27,175 nucleotides of DNA from a virus: the IMG/VR virus record IMGVR_UViG_3300033149_006339, positions 1 through 27,175 of that record; one strand, given 5' to 3'. Below, in pieces: positions 27,038-27,175 of the stretch. The first letter of the stretch is position 1, and each line of letters begins with the position of its first letter. The position numbers were made by a program, and so were the translations under genes. Under the pieces are notes generated by a model. That model was not told where the DNA came from. It saw only the letters and a program-made list of their open reading frames with translations, and searched no databases.

Positions 27038-27175
27038 ATGAAAAAGAAAAATAAAACAACCTGGGAAGAAGAGTTTGATGAAAGATTTAAATTTTTTGAT
27101 TTAGAAATAGATGGAAAAAGAATATTTCCAAATCACCCTGAATATTATAAAGAGATTATATTATTTATCCATAAA
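27038..27175 (+). CDS. Partial small protein at window edge
   Basis: An open frame from ATG 27038 runs past the window end (46 codons seen). It starts KKKNKTTWEEEFDERFKFFDLEIDGKRIFP, an acidic/aromatic opening (WEEEFDERF) often seen in small phage proteins of unknown function. A short upstream frame (27004-27054, 16 codons) begins just after a copy of the repeated upstream element and overlaps it in another frame; it may be a leader peptide or be meaningless. Function is unknown. Confidence 0.45.
   Translation, partial: MKKKNKTTWEEEFDERFKFFDLEIDGKRIFPNHPEYYKEIILFIHK

Overview
This window reads as part of an AT-rich genome of a tailed double-stranded DNA phage (or prophage). The evidence is one minus-strand late block with terminase small and large subunits, portal, scaffold-like, capsid-decoration, major capsid and adhesin/tail-fibre-like genes. 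A divergent plus-strand early block and a replication block follow. The host cannot be named from the sequence. Promoters look sigma70-like (TTGACA/TATAAT types), yet almost no gene has a convincing Shine-Dalgarno sequence, and two or three promoters lie so close to the start codon that the mRNA would be leaderless. This, together with several protein types often met in candidate-phyla (Patescibacteria) metagenomes, makes a candidate-phylum host possible, but that is a weak inference.

Layout. 1-6266 (minus): a membrane-anchored fibre-like protein, small adhesin/coiled-coil proteins, a protein with a C-terminal SAM-methyltransferase domain, a beta-helix protein, the major capsid protein and a decoration-like protein. 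6267-6569: a strong minus-strand promoter and a highly structured leader with a tRNA T-arm look-alike. 6570-13459 (minus): small head/assembly proteins, scaffold-like protein, portal, TerL and TerS. 13460-14612: a non-coding control region with nested inverted repeats, a VRR-NUC-type nuclease gene, a G-rich heptamer array and a 24-bp AT palindrome. 14613-19749 (plus): a ribbon-helix-helix regulator and a string of small unrecognised proteins plus a short sliding-clamp-like protein, separated by unusually large and structured non-coding segments. 19769-24038: SNF2-type helicase, minimal tyrosine recombinase, zinc protein, and on the minus strand a P-loop ATPase and a CHC2 zinc-finger primase-like protein. 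24116-27175 (plus): an HTH protein, an OB/SSB-like protein, a PD-(D/E)XK nuclease, a 212-nt structured RNA, and small zinc/HTH/unknown proteins.

The most unusual content is RNA. From 15.3 to 19.5 kb and at 25.8 kb there are three standalone-looking structured RNAs. A family of stem-loops carries a near-constant 10-nt loop (ATACACCARA) on stems of unrelated sequence. Four consecutive genes (starts 15587, 15983, 16664, 17276) each have a leader segment complementary to a segment beyond the stop codon, up to about 39 base pairs and with many differences being G-U wobbles. BoxA-like motifs (GYTCTTTAA type) sit directly before these starts and rho-independent terminators lie between the genes, which suggests a processive-antitermination or attenuation system. 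A second dispersed element, a 14-bp palindrome of the form GTnnATnnATnnAC in 17-18 bp arrays, occurs at least eleven times at gene boundaries on both arms.

Function. The early region appears to encode regulation and accessory replication functions. The right part supplies helicase, primase zinc domain, ssDNA-binding, nuclease and recombinase functions. No DNA polymerase, lysis or tail-tube genes are seen, so the genome extends beyond both ends.
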